Below, piece by piece: positions 26,220 through 35,140 of a DNA stretch of 64,000 bases. Origin of the DNA: Bacillota bacterium (GTDB lineage Bacteria > Bacillota > Clostridia > Caldicoprobacterales > Xylanivirgaceae). Position numbers and translations under genes: made by a program. The stretch lies in assembly GCA_023621995.1 (NCBI GenBank), contig JAMOAB010000005.1, positions 97,190 to 161,189 of the forward strand, read 5' to 3'. The notes beneath the pieces are model-generated. The model saw nothing but the letters and a program-made list of their open reading frames with translations, was not told the DNA's origin and searched no databases. The number at the start of each line of letters is the position of its first letter. Within the stretch, counting starts at the first letter, position 1.

Positions 26220-26264
26220 GTGATACCCTGTGTCGGTTTTGTGCCGGCGCAGGGTATCACTTTT
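26220..26264. terminator. Shared hairpin between convergent units
   Basis: Seventeen base pairs counting two wobbles, starting GTGATACCCTG / CAGGGTATCAC, with an inner GC-rich part and a seven-base loop. It begins six bases past the stop of the minus-strand operon and is followed by ACTTTT on the plus strand. Probably terminates both directions. Confidence 0.75.
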
Positions 26265-26265
26265 C

Positions 26266-27138
26266 CTATACTTCGTTCCATATCCTCCGAACATTGTCCA
26301 TGCCGATTTTAGATCCAACCTTACAGTCTTCCATACCTTCAAATTCTATGGATATATAGCCATCGTATCCCGAATCCTTTATCATCTTCACTGCCTGCCA
26401 TACATCTATATCTCCATGACCTATTATAGAACCCCTCAGATAGGTTCCATGGTTACTTCTAAACCAATCACCTTCACCAGGATCCCTGTAAGATGGTCGT
26501 ATATAGAAGTCCTTAAAGTGTACCATTACTGTATATGGTAAATTCTTCTTTACTCCAACTAGAGGATCTTCATCTACACAGAGAAAATTACCGACGTCAA
26601 GGGTAGTCTTGAAGTTTGGCCTATCTACAGCATTTAAAAGTGCCTGAACTCTGTCACTTCCATTTACATAGAATCCATGATTTTCTATTGTGGTTGTAAT
26701 TCCATACTGATCAGCATAGTCTGCAATCTTAGTACAGGCATCTACCATTTTAGAAAAATCTCTTTGGAAATTGGCAATTATATTTTCTTCAGGAGGTCTA
26801 GAAAAGGCTGATACATCATGACGCATCAACTTTACACCAAGTTTGTTTGCTATGTCTACATGGGTACAAATTCGCTCTATCTCTTTTTTATATGCGTCTT
26901 CATCTTCTTGGATTACATTTGCAAGTATTGCATAATTTGATATCTCAATACCTACTTCATCTGCCTTTTCCCTTATGGCATCTATCAATTGATCATTGTC
27001 TACAAGGTCGAATCCGAAGGGGACAATTTCCACGTGTTCTCCTCCATTTTCACCAATCCATTGAATTGCCTCAAGGACATCCATTTCTCCTCCCCTTATG
27101 AGTCTAACCAGACTATAAGTACTAAGTCCAACTTTCAT
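26266..27138 (-). CDS. Sugar phosphate isomerase/epimerase-family TIM-barrel protein
   Basis: A 290-residue barrel. Metal-site strands are TTIENHGFYVNGSDRVQ, FKTTLDVGNFL, MVHFKDFYI and YISIEFEGMED. It is close in pattern to the 12800 gene. It is the last gene of the fucose-type operon, 53 bases after fucI, and could be a mutarotase- or epimerase-like helper for the same sugar. The link to fucose is by position only. Confidence 0.82.
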   Translation of the reverse strand: MKVGLSTYSLVRLIRGGEMDVLEAIQWIGENGGEHVEIVPFGFDLVDNDQLIDAIREKADEVGIEISNYAILANVIQEDEDAYKKEIERICTHVDIANKLGVKLMRHDVSAFSRPPEENIIANFQRDFSKMVDACTKIADYADQYGITTTIENHGFYVNGSDRVQALLNAVDRPNFKTTLDVGNFLCVDEDPLVGVKKNLPYTVMVHFKDFYIRPSYRDPGEGDWFRSNHGTYLRGSIIGHGDIDVWQAVKMIKDSGYDGYISIEFEGMEDCKVGSKIGMDNVRRIWNEV

Positions 27139-27191
27139 AGTATAACACTCCTATTCTTCTATTTTTCCTATATTTATAAGTTTTAATTGCT

Positions 27192-29003
27192 TTATCTCCT
27201 ACCATATAAGGGGCCATAAGTCTGACATGCTCTAAAGTCAGCACCCTCCAAATCTGCTGTTCCAAATGCACTCCAAGCCGATGGTCTGAAGATTCTGTCT
27301 TCCGATACATTATGCATATTCACAGGAATTCTGAGCATAGATGCTAGTGTAATGAGTTTATCTCCTATATGACCATAGCTTATAGCACCATGGTTTGCAC
27401 CCCAGTTATTCATAACAGAATATACATCCTTAAATGCACCTTTGCCAGTAAGTATTGGAGTAAACCAAGTGGTAGGCCAGGTAGGATCAGTACGTTCATT
27501 TAAGATATCATGTACGTCCTTAGGTAGATCTATGGTATAACCCTCTGCTATTTGTAATACTGGACCCAAGCCCTTTATTATATTGACCCTAGACATAGTA
27601 ACTGGCATACCACCCCTAGTTAAGAAGTTCGATGAAAATCCTCCTCCACGAAAATACTCTCTATTTGCAGGACGCCAACTTGTAGCTTTTAGACATCGGT
27701 CCACTTCTTCTGGTGTTATCTCCCAAAATGGTTTCATAGCCGGCTTTCCATCCCTAGTCTGCTGTCCCGTTCCATCCAAAGTAGTGGAACCGGAATTTAT
27801 CAAATGGATAAAGCCTTGACTAGCCATACCTTCTATCTCTTTACCTGTCACCCTCTTCACCGCTTCAGGGCTCCAGTATGTCCTGACATCAGAAAATATT
27901 TGAGCAGTGTCAGAGAGCAAATGTCCAAACAGCATTGCAACACCATTTAAGGAGTCATTTTCCGTAGCTATCAAAAAAGGTTCCCTTATTCCATTCCAGT
28001 CAAAGGAAGAATTTAGTATTGCCTCTAGAAAATCTCCATTTGGGAAATGATCGGTCCATTGTCTCTGTCCTTGGAAACCAGCTAGTATGGCATTATGGCC
28101 CAGGGCCTCTTCTCCAAAACCAAGTTCTTCAAGCTTAGGGTTGCCAATCATAAGATCTCTGGCTATGATGGCCATCTTGACTACAAATTCCCACTCTTGA
28201 TCCTTTCTCTCCCTCGAAGCCTGATTTTCAGGTTTGTTGTTATCGGCACCCTCTATACAGTTTGCCCTTGTCCATTCAAGGGCACGCTTAAACTCAGCCT
28301 TATCGTATATTTCTTCATCCATACGCCTTATAAATTCAGTAGAATCTACAGATTCGAACCGCATTCCTAGATAGTCTTCTAAAAAATCTGGATTTACTAT
28401 AGAACCTGCTATTCCCATGGCCATACTACCCATCTGAAGATATGATTTACCCCTCATAGTGGCAACAGCTAGACCTGCTTTAGCAAACAACAATAGCTTT
28501 TCTTGCACATCTTTGGGTATTTCGGTATCATTTGCATCCTGTACATCCCTACCATATATGCCAAAGGCAGGCAATCCCTTTTGGTCATGTGCCGCTAATG
28601 CAGCTGCCAAATATACTGCTCCTGGACGTTCTGTGCCATTAAACCCCCATATAGCCTTTGGAGTTAGTGGATCCATATCAAGGGTCTCTGAACCATAGCA
28701 CCAACAAGGAGTCACTGTAATGGATACTCCTACACCTTCCCTTGCAAATTTTTCAGCTGTTTGTGCTGCTTCGGCTACGCCTCCTATACAGGTATCAGCA
28801 ATCACGCATTCTATTGGAAGACCATTTGCATGTCTTAGGTTGTCTTCTAACAACTTTGCCACAGCCTTCGCCATGCCCATTGTCTGATTTTCTAGTGATT
28901 CTCTCACACCTTTGCGCCTACCGTCAATAGCCGGCCTTATGCCGATCTTAGGCATATTCCCTTTAAGTCTATTTGTCAGACTGCTCTGCTCTATATTTGC
29001 CAT
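27192..29003 (-). CDS. fucI: L-fucose/D-arabinose isomerase
   Basis: About 603 residues, the normal length for FucI. Motifs are [20 protein letters not shown] at the N-terminus, the [19 protein letters not shown] region carrying the active-site Glu and metal-binding Asp, and [15 protein letters not shown] holding the C-terminal His. The enzyme converts L-fucose to L-fuculose with Mn2+. The ATG at 29003 is chosen since GGAGGGG sits upstream; the track start is inside that site. A 179-base gap to fucA contains two direct repeats and may hold a second promoter. Confidence 0.94.
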   Translation of the reverse strand: MANIEQSSLTNRLKGNMPKIGIRPAIDGRRKGVRESLENQTMGMAKAVAKLLEDNLRHANGLPIECVIADTCIGGVAEAAQTAEKFAREGVGVSITVTPCWCYGSETLDMDPLTPKAIWGFNGTERPGAVYLAAALAAHDQKGLPAFGIYGRDVQDANDTEIPKDVQEKLLLFAKAGLAVATMRGKSYLQMGSMAMGIAGSIVNPDFLEDYLGMRFESVDSTEFIRRMDEEIYDKAEFKRALEWTRANCIEGADNNKPENQASRERKDQEWEFVVKMAIIARDLMIGNPKLEELGFGEEALGHNAILAGFQGQRQWTDHFPNGDFLEAILNSSFDWNGIREPFLIATENDSLNGVAMLFGHLLSDTAQIFSDVRTYWSPEAVKRVTGKEIEGMASQGFIHLINSGSTTLDGTGQQTRDGKPAMKPFWEITPEEVDRCLKATSWRPANREYFRGGGFSSNFLTRGGMPVTMSRVNIIKGLGPVLQIAEGYTIDLPKDVHDILNERTDPTWPTTWFTPILTGKGAFKDVYSVMNNWGANHGAISYGHIGDKLITLASMLRIPVNMHNVSEDRIFRPSAWSAFGTADLEGADFRACQTYGPLYGRR

Positions 29004-29130
29004 CCTTAACCCCTCCAACCCATATTTTTAATTTCGTTAATACTACTCTTATGTAGATTGCACACACAACCGTCTAATATATTGAACTATTTTACCTGTA
29101 TACTTAAATAATATAATAAATATGCGTATG

Positions 29131-29161
29131 TTTTAATGGAGTTTTGTGCTATTTTAATGGA
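29131..29161. promoter_or_regulatory. Direct repeat upstream of fucI, putative DeoR site
   Basis: TTTTAATGGA occurs twice with a 21-base period (29131-29140 and 29152-29161), separated by GTTTTGTGCTA. The GTTTTGTG core recurs just downstream of the operon promoter at 32182-32189. Two helical turns of spacing fits a regulator dimer or tetramer. Assignment to the operon's DeoR protein is inference. Confidence 0.45.
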
Positions 29162-29182
29162 TTTTTATGCTCTGCATGTCTA

Positions 29183-29830
29183 TCAGACATCCATCTTCCT
29201 CTTCAATTCATATAGGGCCTTAACCTGTTTTTCATCTAGAGTTTTAGGATCGCCTAGCATCTCGCATAAAAACGTTATCTTTGCCAAAAACTCTAGCGAT
29301 TCCATCTTATGATATGCACTTTCTAACTCCAATCCATATGTCAGTGCACCGTGATTTTGCAGTAACATGGCATCATAATCTTGTAAATATTCAGATATGG
29401 CATCGGGTATCTCATCTGTTGATGGTGTACCATATTTAGCCACTGGCACTGAACCTAATAGTAGAACCGATTCTGGTATGAGTGCCTTATCTAGTGGCCT
29501 ATTCATCACTGCATAAGCAGTTCCAAATGGTGGATGAGCATGTACCACTGCATTCACATCTGTCCTCTCTTTATATATTCTAAGGTGCATCTTGATCTCA
29601 GACGAAGGTCTATTTATACCATTTGTCTCTAAAGTTTCACCTTCCATATTGACTTTACATATCATATCAGGAGTCATAAAGCCTTTGCTTACACCTGTAG
29701 GTGTACAGAGAACCCCATTCCTATCTATCTTAACTGATATATTTCCATCATTGGCTGCTACATAGCCTCTATTATAAATTCTCTTACCTATTTCACATAT
29801 CTCTCTTCTAACTTTATCTTCATCAAACAT
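29183..29830 (-). CDS. fucA: Class II aldolase, L-fuculose-1-phosphate aldolase type
   Basis: About 215 residues, matching FucA. Zinc ligands are the HAHPPFG pair and LLQNHGALTYG; the catalytic Glu is in RPSSEIKMHL. It splits L-fuculose-1-phosphate into dihydroxyacetone phosphate and L-lactaldehyde. The preferred start is the ATG at 29830 after AGAGGTGG; the track used a GTG three codons earlier. It sits between the DeoR regulator and fucI. L-ribulose- or rhamnulose-phosphate aldolase is the alternative, but fucI next door favours fuculose. Confidence 0.88.
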   Translation of the reverse strand: MFDEDKVRREICEIGKRIYNRGYVAANDGNISVKIDRNGVLCTPTGVSKGFMTPDMICKVNMEGETLETNGINRPSSEIKMHLRIYKERTDVNAVVHAHPPFGTAYAVMNRPLDKALIPESVLLLGSVPVAKYGTPSTDEIPDAISEYLQDYDAMLLQNHGALTYGLELESAYHKMESLEFLAKITFLCEMLGDPKTLDEKQVKALYELKRKMDV

Positions 29831-29879
29831 ATGTGCCACCTCTCATATAATAATTTTTCATACATATGACTCATTTGCG

Positions 29880-30641
29880 TCAACTATATATAACGTCTAT
29901 ATCCTTTTCACGGAAAAATTGCTCCCATTCCCCGGAAAGCTTTTTGTCTGTAAATATACAATCTATATTATTAAAATCTGTAATGTCTATAAACGACATC
30001 TTATCAAATTTAGTGTTGTCAGTTAAAAGATAGGTCTTCTGTGCTCTTTCCACCATACTCCTCTTTACATAGGCTTCCATATCGTTAGACTCTAAAATAC
30101 CCTTATCCATGTGAATGGCCTTACAAGATATAATAGTCTTATCTACATGATAACTTTCTATAGTTCTTTCTGATATATATCCTACAAAAGAATAAGATGA
30201 ATGTCTTAGATCGCCACCTGTGCATATCACCCTCACATTGTGGGCATTGCCAAGTTCTAATATCATATTTACTGAGTTTGTAATAACCGTTATATTATCC
30301 TTTTCTTTTATATATTTAGCTAATTGGAGCGCCGTTGAGCTAGAGTCTATCATTAGCGTGTCTCCGTCTTCTATAAATTCTGCCACCTTTGAAGCTATAG
30401 CTTTCTTTGCCTCTTTATTTGTTATCTCCCTTACACCAAAGGGTAAGTCAATACTTATGCTCTCGCTTAAAACTGCCCCACCATAGGTTCTCTTAATAAG
30501 ACCCTCCTTTTCCAGTTTCTCCAGATCCCTTCGTATAGTTTCCTCCGTAACACCAAATTGCCTACTTAAGTCTGAAACCAACACTCTTTTTTGATTCTGT
30601 AAAATGTTTACTATCTTACTTCTTCTCTCAATTGCTAACAT
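29880..30641 (-). CDS. DeoR/GlpR-family transcriptional regulator
   Basis: A 253-residue regulator. The N-terminal winged helix-turn-helix (VSDLSRQFGVTEETIRRDLEKL) is followed by a phosphosugar-binding DeoR C-domain from about residue 75 (GDTLMIDSSSTALQLAKYI). DeoR repressors usually sense a phosphorylated intermediate, here plausibly fuculose-1-phosphate. The gene lies 18 bases after the kinase and before fucA, so it is autoregulated with the operon. Confidence 0.92.
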   Translation of the reverse strand: MLAIERRSKIVNILQNQKRVLVSDLSRQFGVTEETIRRDLEKLEKEGLIKRTYGGAVLSESISIDLPFGVREITNKEAKKAIASKVAEFIEDGDTLMIDSSSTALQLAKYIKEKDNITVITNSVNMILELGNAHNVRVICTGGDLRHSSYSFVGYISERTIESYHVDKTIISCKAIHMDKGILESNDMEAYVKRSMVERAQKTYLLTDNTKFDKMSFIDITDFNNIDCIFTDKKLSGEWEQFFREKDIDVIYS

Positions 30642-30659
30642 TTGACACCACCTATACCA

Positions 30660-32078
30660 CTATGGACTATATCTCTTAATATCAAAAGAATTTTCAATTA
30701 TAATTCTACCCTCTTTTATCCCTTCTATATATCCCCCTGAAATAAACTGGATGAGACTATTCCCTATGGTAGAAGCCTCTATAGGACCTGCCACTACTTT
30801 TCTTTCTGTGGCACTCGCCGTCATCTGGCATAGTAAGGTATCTTGTATTCCCCCTCCTACCATATTTATGGTCTCTACCTCTAGTCCTGATATAGCTTCA
30901 AGTTCATCCAATGTCTTTTTGTACTTGGCCACCAGACCATTGTATGCTGCTATAGCAATCTCACCAAGCCCTTTTGGTTCGCCCTGCCCATGTTCTATGC
31001 AATATCTAACAATCTCCTCTGTCATGACATGGGGAGCCATAAATCGAGGATTCTCAGGATCTATTGAAAAATGGGTATATTCAGCTCCCTCTACGGCCTC
31101 TATTATATCAGTAAATGACACCCTGCCTTCCCTCTGGCTCCAAACTCTTCTAATCTCTTGTATAATCCAAAGACCATTTATATTTTTAAGTAACCTAATA
31201 GTACCATCTACCCCACCTTCGTTCGTAAAGTTTAAATCATAGGATCTATGATTTATTATGGGACTTTCCACCTCCAAACCAAGTAGCGACCATGTACCAC
31301 AGCTTAGATAGGCATTTTCCCTACTGTGTAATGGGGTGCCAGCTACAGCAGAAGCAGTGTCATGGGATGCTACCGCTATAACTGGAATGTCCGATAGACC
31401 TACTTCTTGCCTTATATCTTCTCTGAGGTATCCATATATCTCTCCTGGATTTATAATAGGACTAAATATATGTTGGGGAAGCCCAAGTGTGGATATTAGA
31501 TCCCAATCCCAATTTCTCTCCTTAACATTTAATAGCTGGGAAGTTGATGCTATGGTATACTCGCTATACTTTTCACCTGTTAAAAAATAATTAAATAGAT
31601 CTGGCATAAAGAGTAAACTATCGGCACTTTCTAATATTCTAGGTCTAATGGTTTTGTCTGAAAATAGTTGATACATGGTATTTATAGGCATTTTCTGAAT
31701 ACCTGTCTTTTTATAGATTTCATCAAAGGAGACTACTTCTTCGACAGAATGTACTGCACTGGCAGTCCTGTCATCCCTATAGTGTATAGGAGTGCCTATT
31801 AAATTTCCGTCTTGATCCAATAGCCCATAGTCTACCCCCCAAGTATCCACACCTATACTTACTATGTTTTCCCCTTTTTTAACTGCCATCTTCAAACCTT
31901 CAATGATTTCACTATATAATCCGAGAAAATTCCAATATAGTCTATCTCCTAGCTTTATAGGCTGGTTAGGAAACCTATAGATCTCCTCAAGTTCGATACG
32001 TTTTCCATCAAACTTTGACAATATAACCCTTCCACTCGATGCACCTAAATCTATGGCTATACAAGAAACCATGTTCAT
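30660..32078 (-). CDS. FGGY-family rhamnulokinase-type sugar kinase
   Basis: A 472-residue kinase with the ASKHA ATP-binding elements IAIDLGASSGRV, IGVDTWGVDYGLLD, VASHDTASAVAGTP, YLSCGTWSLLG and VGGGIQDTLLCQ. Sequence style is RhaB-like. Next to fucI and fucA it most likely phosphorylates L-fuculose, replacing FucK. First gene of the operon, behind a recognisable promoter with a 120-base leader. Rhamnulose as the true substrate cannot be ruled out, but no rhamnose isomerase is present. Confidence 0.9.
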   Translation of the reverse strand: MNMVSCIAIDLGASSGRVILSKFDGKRIELEEIYRFPNQPIKLGDRLYWNFLGLYSEIIEGLKMAVKKGENIVSIGVDTWGVDYGLLDQDGNLIGTPIHYRDDRTASAVHSVEEVVSFDEIYKKTGIQKMPINTMYQLFSDKTIRPRILESADSLLFMPDLFNYFLTGEKYSEYTIASTSQLLNVKERNWDWDLISTLGLPQHIFSPIINPGEIYGYLREDIRQEVGLSDIPVIAVASHDTASAVAGTPLHSRENAYLSCGTWSLLGLEVESPIINHRSYDLNFTNEGGVDGTIRLLKNINGLWIIQEIRRVWSQREGRVSFTDIIEAVEGAEYTHFSIDPENPRFMAPHVMTEEIVRYCIEHGQGEPKGLGEIAIAAYNGLVAKYKKTLDELEAISGLEVETINMVGGGIQDTLLCQMTASATERKVVAGPIEASTIGNSLIQFISGGYIEGIKEGRIIIENSFDIKRYSP

Positions 32079-32203
32079 ATTATCCCTCCTCTTACAGATT
32101 GTCTCCTTTGAATACCAGTATAATATTGTATAACTCTTGTCCTATTTAATATGTAAATCTTTTATAGGTTTTGGTTTATTGGTTTTGTGTTGTTCTGTAT
32201 ACT

Positions 32204-32232
32204 ATTATATATGTAGTTCAAAAACAATACAA
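32204..32232 (-). promoter_or_regulatory. Sigma-A promoter of the fucose-type operon
   Basis: TTGTAT, 17 bases, TATAAT on the minus strand. The initial transcript contains AACACAAAACC, related to the repeat region before fucI. Confidence 0.7.
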
Positions 32233-32359
32233 CGTTTTTATAGTTGTTTTTTATTAATATGTTAATTTTAAAGGCAGTTTTGAATGAACACAATAAAAAA
32301 GTAGAAAGATCAATAAATGAATGTTAGATGTAAACTTTTACAACAAAACTGAAGAAATG

Positions 32360-32402
32360 CAAAAAAGAGAGTACTTGATGAAAAAATATCAAATACTCTC
32401 TT
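32360..32402 (-). terminator. Rho-independent terminator after the SGNH hydrolase
   Basis: Stem AGAGAGTA-TTGAT / ATCAA-TACTCTCT with one mismatch and an eight-base loop. TTTTTT follows on the minus strand. Confidence 0.88.
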
Positions 32403-32414
32403 TCATATTATAAA

Positions 32415-33437
32415 CTATTTCTTCAATATCCCTTCTAAAACGGAATAAATCTTCTTTGCCATATATAACATACCTATATCAGCAGGATGGACATTATCTA
32501 CCGTACAAGCATGGGCTATGGATGGATCAAAGAATTCATAGCCGTCTATGAAGTATACATTTTTATCCCCAGCATCCTTCGCCCTTTTAAAAGTCTCATA
32601 TATTATCTCTCTTCTCTCGTCCCTTTCACTATAATCATTCTTATCCATTGGGTGATGATAATAGGGAGCAGTCACAAATACCACTGGAACCTCAGGCTGT
32701 CTTGCACGTACGATCTTAAAAAATGGTTCATGGGTATTTAAAAGGTGTCTAGGGTCTGGAGCATTGTAGTCATAGTCCATTACAAATACGCCCATATTCA
32801 TAGAGGCTATAATGTCTGCCATTTCTCTCTCGCCCTTTGCACTACCACTAAATCCAAGGTTTACAAAGTTTGCATCTAACCACCTGCTTACCGTATGGGT
32901 ATATGTGTTCCCTGGGCGTGATGCACATGCACCCTGAGTTATGGATGATCCATAATAAACTATTGGTTTACCAATGGTAAAAGGAGTTGGTGGAAGAACC
33001 TCAGCCTCTTCCGCCAATCCAATTTCTATATAGTCTATACCTGAATATATGGGAAGATACATGGTCCATTCCCGCCATGTTTTGTCTAACCTCTGCCCTA
33101 TCTCCCCTTCAAACTCCCACGTATTATATTCAGGATATATATTCCCATAAAAGGTCTTATTCGCTCCTTCTCCTATATAAAAGTCGAACCCACATAATGC
33201 TGTCATTGGCATATTAGGATGTAAATAGCAAGGTTTTAGCTTTACTTTTAACCGTATCCTGTCAGAATTGGTCTTAAACCTTACCATTCCTCCAGATGTA
33301 TGCCAAGCTAAATTTTGTATACTCTCTGAAAGTAGGTTCAAGGAGTTCACAGGTAGCCGACATAGACCGTGGTTTTGATCTAACCATTGAAATCCTGATA
33401 ATGCAAAAGGTTCTTCTGTTATATTATAATATTTCAA
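32415..33437 (-). CDS. SGNH/GDSL-type esterase with N-terminal jelly-roll domain
   Basis: A 340-residue protein. Residues 1-145 form the beta-rich N-terminal domain seen in this SGNH subgroup (CGFDFYIGEGANKTFYGN). The catalytic domain has block I YYGSSITQGACAS with the Ser, the oxyanion Gly in NLGFSGSA, and the DNVHPADIG block with Asp and His. It likely removes acetyl or other acyl groups from sugars. There is no signal peptide. The start is TTG after AAGGTG. It is the last of three genes with an FAD oxidoreductase and a six-hairpin protein. Confidence 0.85.
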   Translation of the reverse strand: MKYYNITEEPFALSGFQWLDQNHGLCRLPVNSLNLLSESIQNLAWHTSGGMVRFKTNSDRIRLKVKLKPCYLHPNMPMTALCGFDFYIGEGANKTFYGNIYPEYNTWEFEGEIGQRLDKTWREWTMYLPIYSGIDYIEIGLAEEAEVLPPTPFTIGKPIVYYGSSITQGACASRPGNTYTHTVSRWLDANFVNLGFSGSAKGEREMADIIASMNMGVFVMDYDYNAPDPRHLLNTHEPFFKIVRARQPEVPVVFVTAPYYHHPMDKNDYSERDERREIIYETFKRAKDAGDKNVYFIDGYEFFDPSIAHACTVDNVHPADIGMLYMAKKIYSVLEGILKK

Positions 33438-33464
33438 TTTTTACACCTTCTTTTATTATAAAGA

Positions 33465-35030
33465 TTACACTCTAGGCCAACTAAGTTCTACACCATGTCT
33501 TTGAAGCAAGGCTTGAAAATCTTCTAAGTTTGATTTATCATTCCTAACTGCTCTAGGTGATAAGCCCTTGTCCAAAGCGTAGGATACTAGCATCCCTGCA
33601 GCCTCACCTATGTTCCACTCCACTGGATGTAGTCTATATGAACCATTTGTAATATGAGTAGTACCTATATTTTTACATGCTGGAATGAGGTTTTCCATCC
33701 TTATGGGTATGAGGCTGCCAAGTGGTATCTGGAATGGTAGACAGTCTATATCTATATAGTTTCTGCCTCCAGTGCTAGGATGAAGATCCATTCGATAGTA
33801 TCCTATGCCTACGGTATCTTCAAACTCCATGGCACCCTTATCTTCCCTAGTAATAGGGCTTATATACTGCTCTAACACAGTAAACTCTGCCTTTATACGC
33901 CTTGACTCTCTTATATAAGGATACATGGCAAGACCATCCTCTGTGCCTACCACATCTTTTCTCAGTCTAAGCCCTGGATAACCTATACCTCCATCAGGCC
34001 TTGGTGCTTCTGTTTGCATCCAGTAGAGATATGAGAGACTCAGCTGCCTTGCCCCTTCTAAATGTTTTTCTACCTCTTCTTCATCTACTTCATAGATAGG
34101 CCCTAGCCAATAGTCATTTTGGGGCCAATTGGCTATTGTAATATCGCTTTCAAATGTACCAGGTACAAAATTGTTCTTATCTGCAATACGACGATATGTC
34201 CATAGGGAATGCCTCTCATCTACTGGGAAGAGGGTATGCTCACGCTCCTCCAATGTATGGGGATGACAACTCTTCCAGCTAAGCAGTGAGTCGGGCCAGA
34301 AATCACATCTATAGTTTTTCCAAAACTCATACTGCTCTGGTTTTTCTATAGTATGGTCCTCCCCCTCTATATAGTCGATGGCAAAGCACCATGTAATTGA
34401 CTGTATATCTAAAGGATCTGCCTCCCCATCTAGTGCATGGGGTTCACCTGTCTCTTTCTTAGATTCAGACCCAGTCACATATTCAGCGCCAGCCAATGGC
34501 AACACATCTCCACATTCAGTGGCATCTAGAAAATAGTGGCCTGTAAGTACTTTTTCATCGCCTGTATCTATATTCTTCACTGTGACAGAGATCACACGAT
34601 CTCCATCTGTCTCCACATCTTGTATCTTATGCCTTGTCCATATTGTAAGTTGACTGCTAAGTGTATAGGGCGCCATCATCTCGTATAGTACTGCCACAGC
34701 CACTCTAGGATCGTGACACAATCTGCTCACTCCGCCATTTCCAGGATTTAAATAAAAGGCCTGCCTTGCCTCTGGGGTAAGTGGAAAATGATTTTTATAA
34801 TATGAACGTATACCATCTCGAAGCCTTCTATAGCTCATAGTACAACCAAACTTCTCTATCCATGGATTTTCATCTGGTGGCACAGCTTGACTAGTTAGCT
34901 GCCCACCTACCCATCTAGTCTCTTCAGTCATTATGACCTTTTTGCCCATACGGGATGCAGCAATGGCAGCTGCACATCCACCTAGGCCTCCACCTATTAT
35001 GACTATATCTGCACTATATTCTCTTCCCAA
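33465..35030 (-). CDS. FAD-dependent oxidoreductase
   Basis: A 521-residue flavoprotein. The dinucleotide-binding VIIGGGLGGCAAAIAASRMG starts near residue 9, and EETRWVGGQLTSQ follows, the signature of the FAD_oxidored group often found beside polysaccharide-degrading genes. The C-terminus has PACKNIGTTHITNGSYRLHP and WNIGEAAG for flavin contact. Probably oxidises a carbohydrate or related alcohol in the cytoplasm; the substrate is unknown. The start is TTG after GGGAGGG. It lies 27 bases upstream of the SGNH gene and 110 after the six-hairpin gene. Confidence 0.85.
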   Translation of the reverse strand: MGREYSADIVIIGGGLGGCAAAIAASRMGKKVIMTEETRWVGGQLTSQAVPPDENPWIEKFGCTMSYRRLRDGIRSYYKNHFPLTPEARQAFYLNPGNGGVSRLCHDPRVAVAVLYEMMAPYTLSSQLTIWTRHKIQDVETDGDRVISVTVKNIDTGDEKVLTGHYFLDATECGDVLPLAGAEYVTGSESKKETGEPHALDGEADPLDIQSITWCFAIDYIEGEDHTIEKPEQYEFWKNYRCDFWPDSLLSWKSCHPHTLEEREHTLFPVDERHSLWTYRRIADKNNFVPGTFESDITIANWPQNDYWLGPIYEVDEEEVEKHLEGARQLSLSYLYWMQTEAPRPDGGIGYPGLRLRKDVVGTEDGLAMYPYIRESRRIKAEFTVLEQYISPITREDKGAMEFEDTVGIGYYRMDLHPSTGGRNYIDIDCLPFQIPLGSLIPIRMENLIPACKNIGTTHITNGSYRLHPVEWNIGEAAGMLVSYALDKGLSPRAVRNDKSNLEDFQALLQRHGVELSWPRV

Positions 35031-35140
35031 GAAAAACCCTCCCTTAATTAGTTGCTTTTATTATGATATTTTATAATTATTCAAGTTCAATACGAAAAAT
35101 ATTAGTATGCCAGCTTGAATAGTCTCATAGATAAGTTCAA

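Larger units (their letters stand above)
32079..32414. other. Intergenic region: operon promoter, possible operator, terminator
   Basis: This 336-base stretch holds the fucose operon promoter (32204-32232), a putative DeoR site in its leader (around 32176-32198) and the terminator of the next operon (32360-32402). AT-rich sequence between 32235 and 32355 shows nothing further. Confidence 0.8.

Noticed and set aside
26220-26264. REP-like mobile repeat
   Set aside because: Single copy in the window and placed exactly between convergent genes, as expected for a terminator.
29131-29161. CRISPR-like repeat
   Set aside because: Only two 10-base units, no spacer array and no cas genes.
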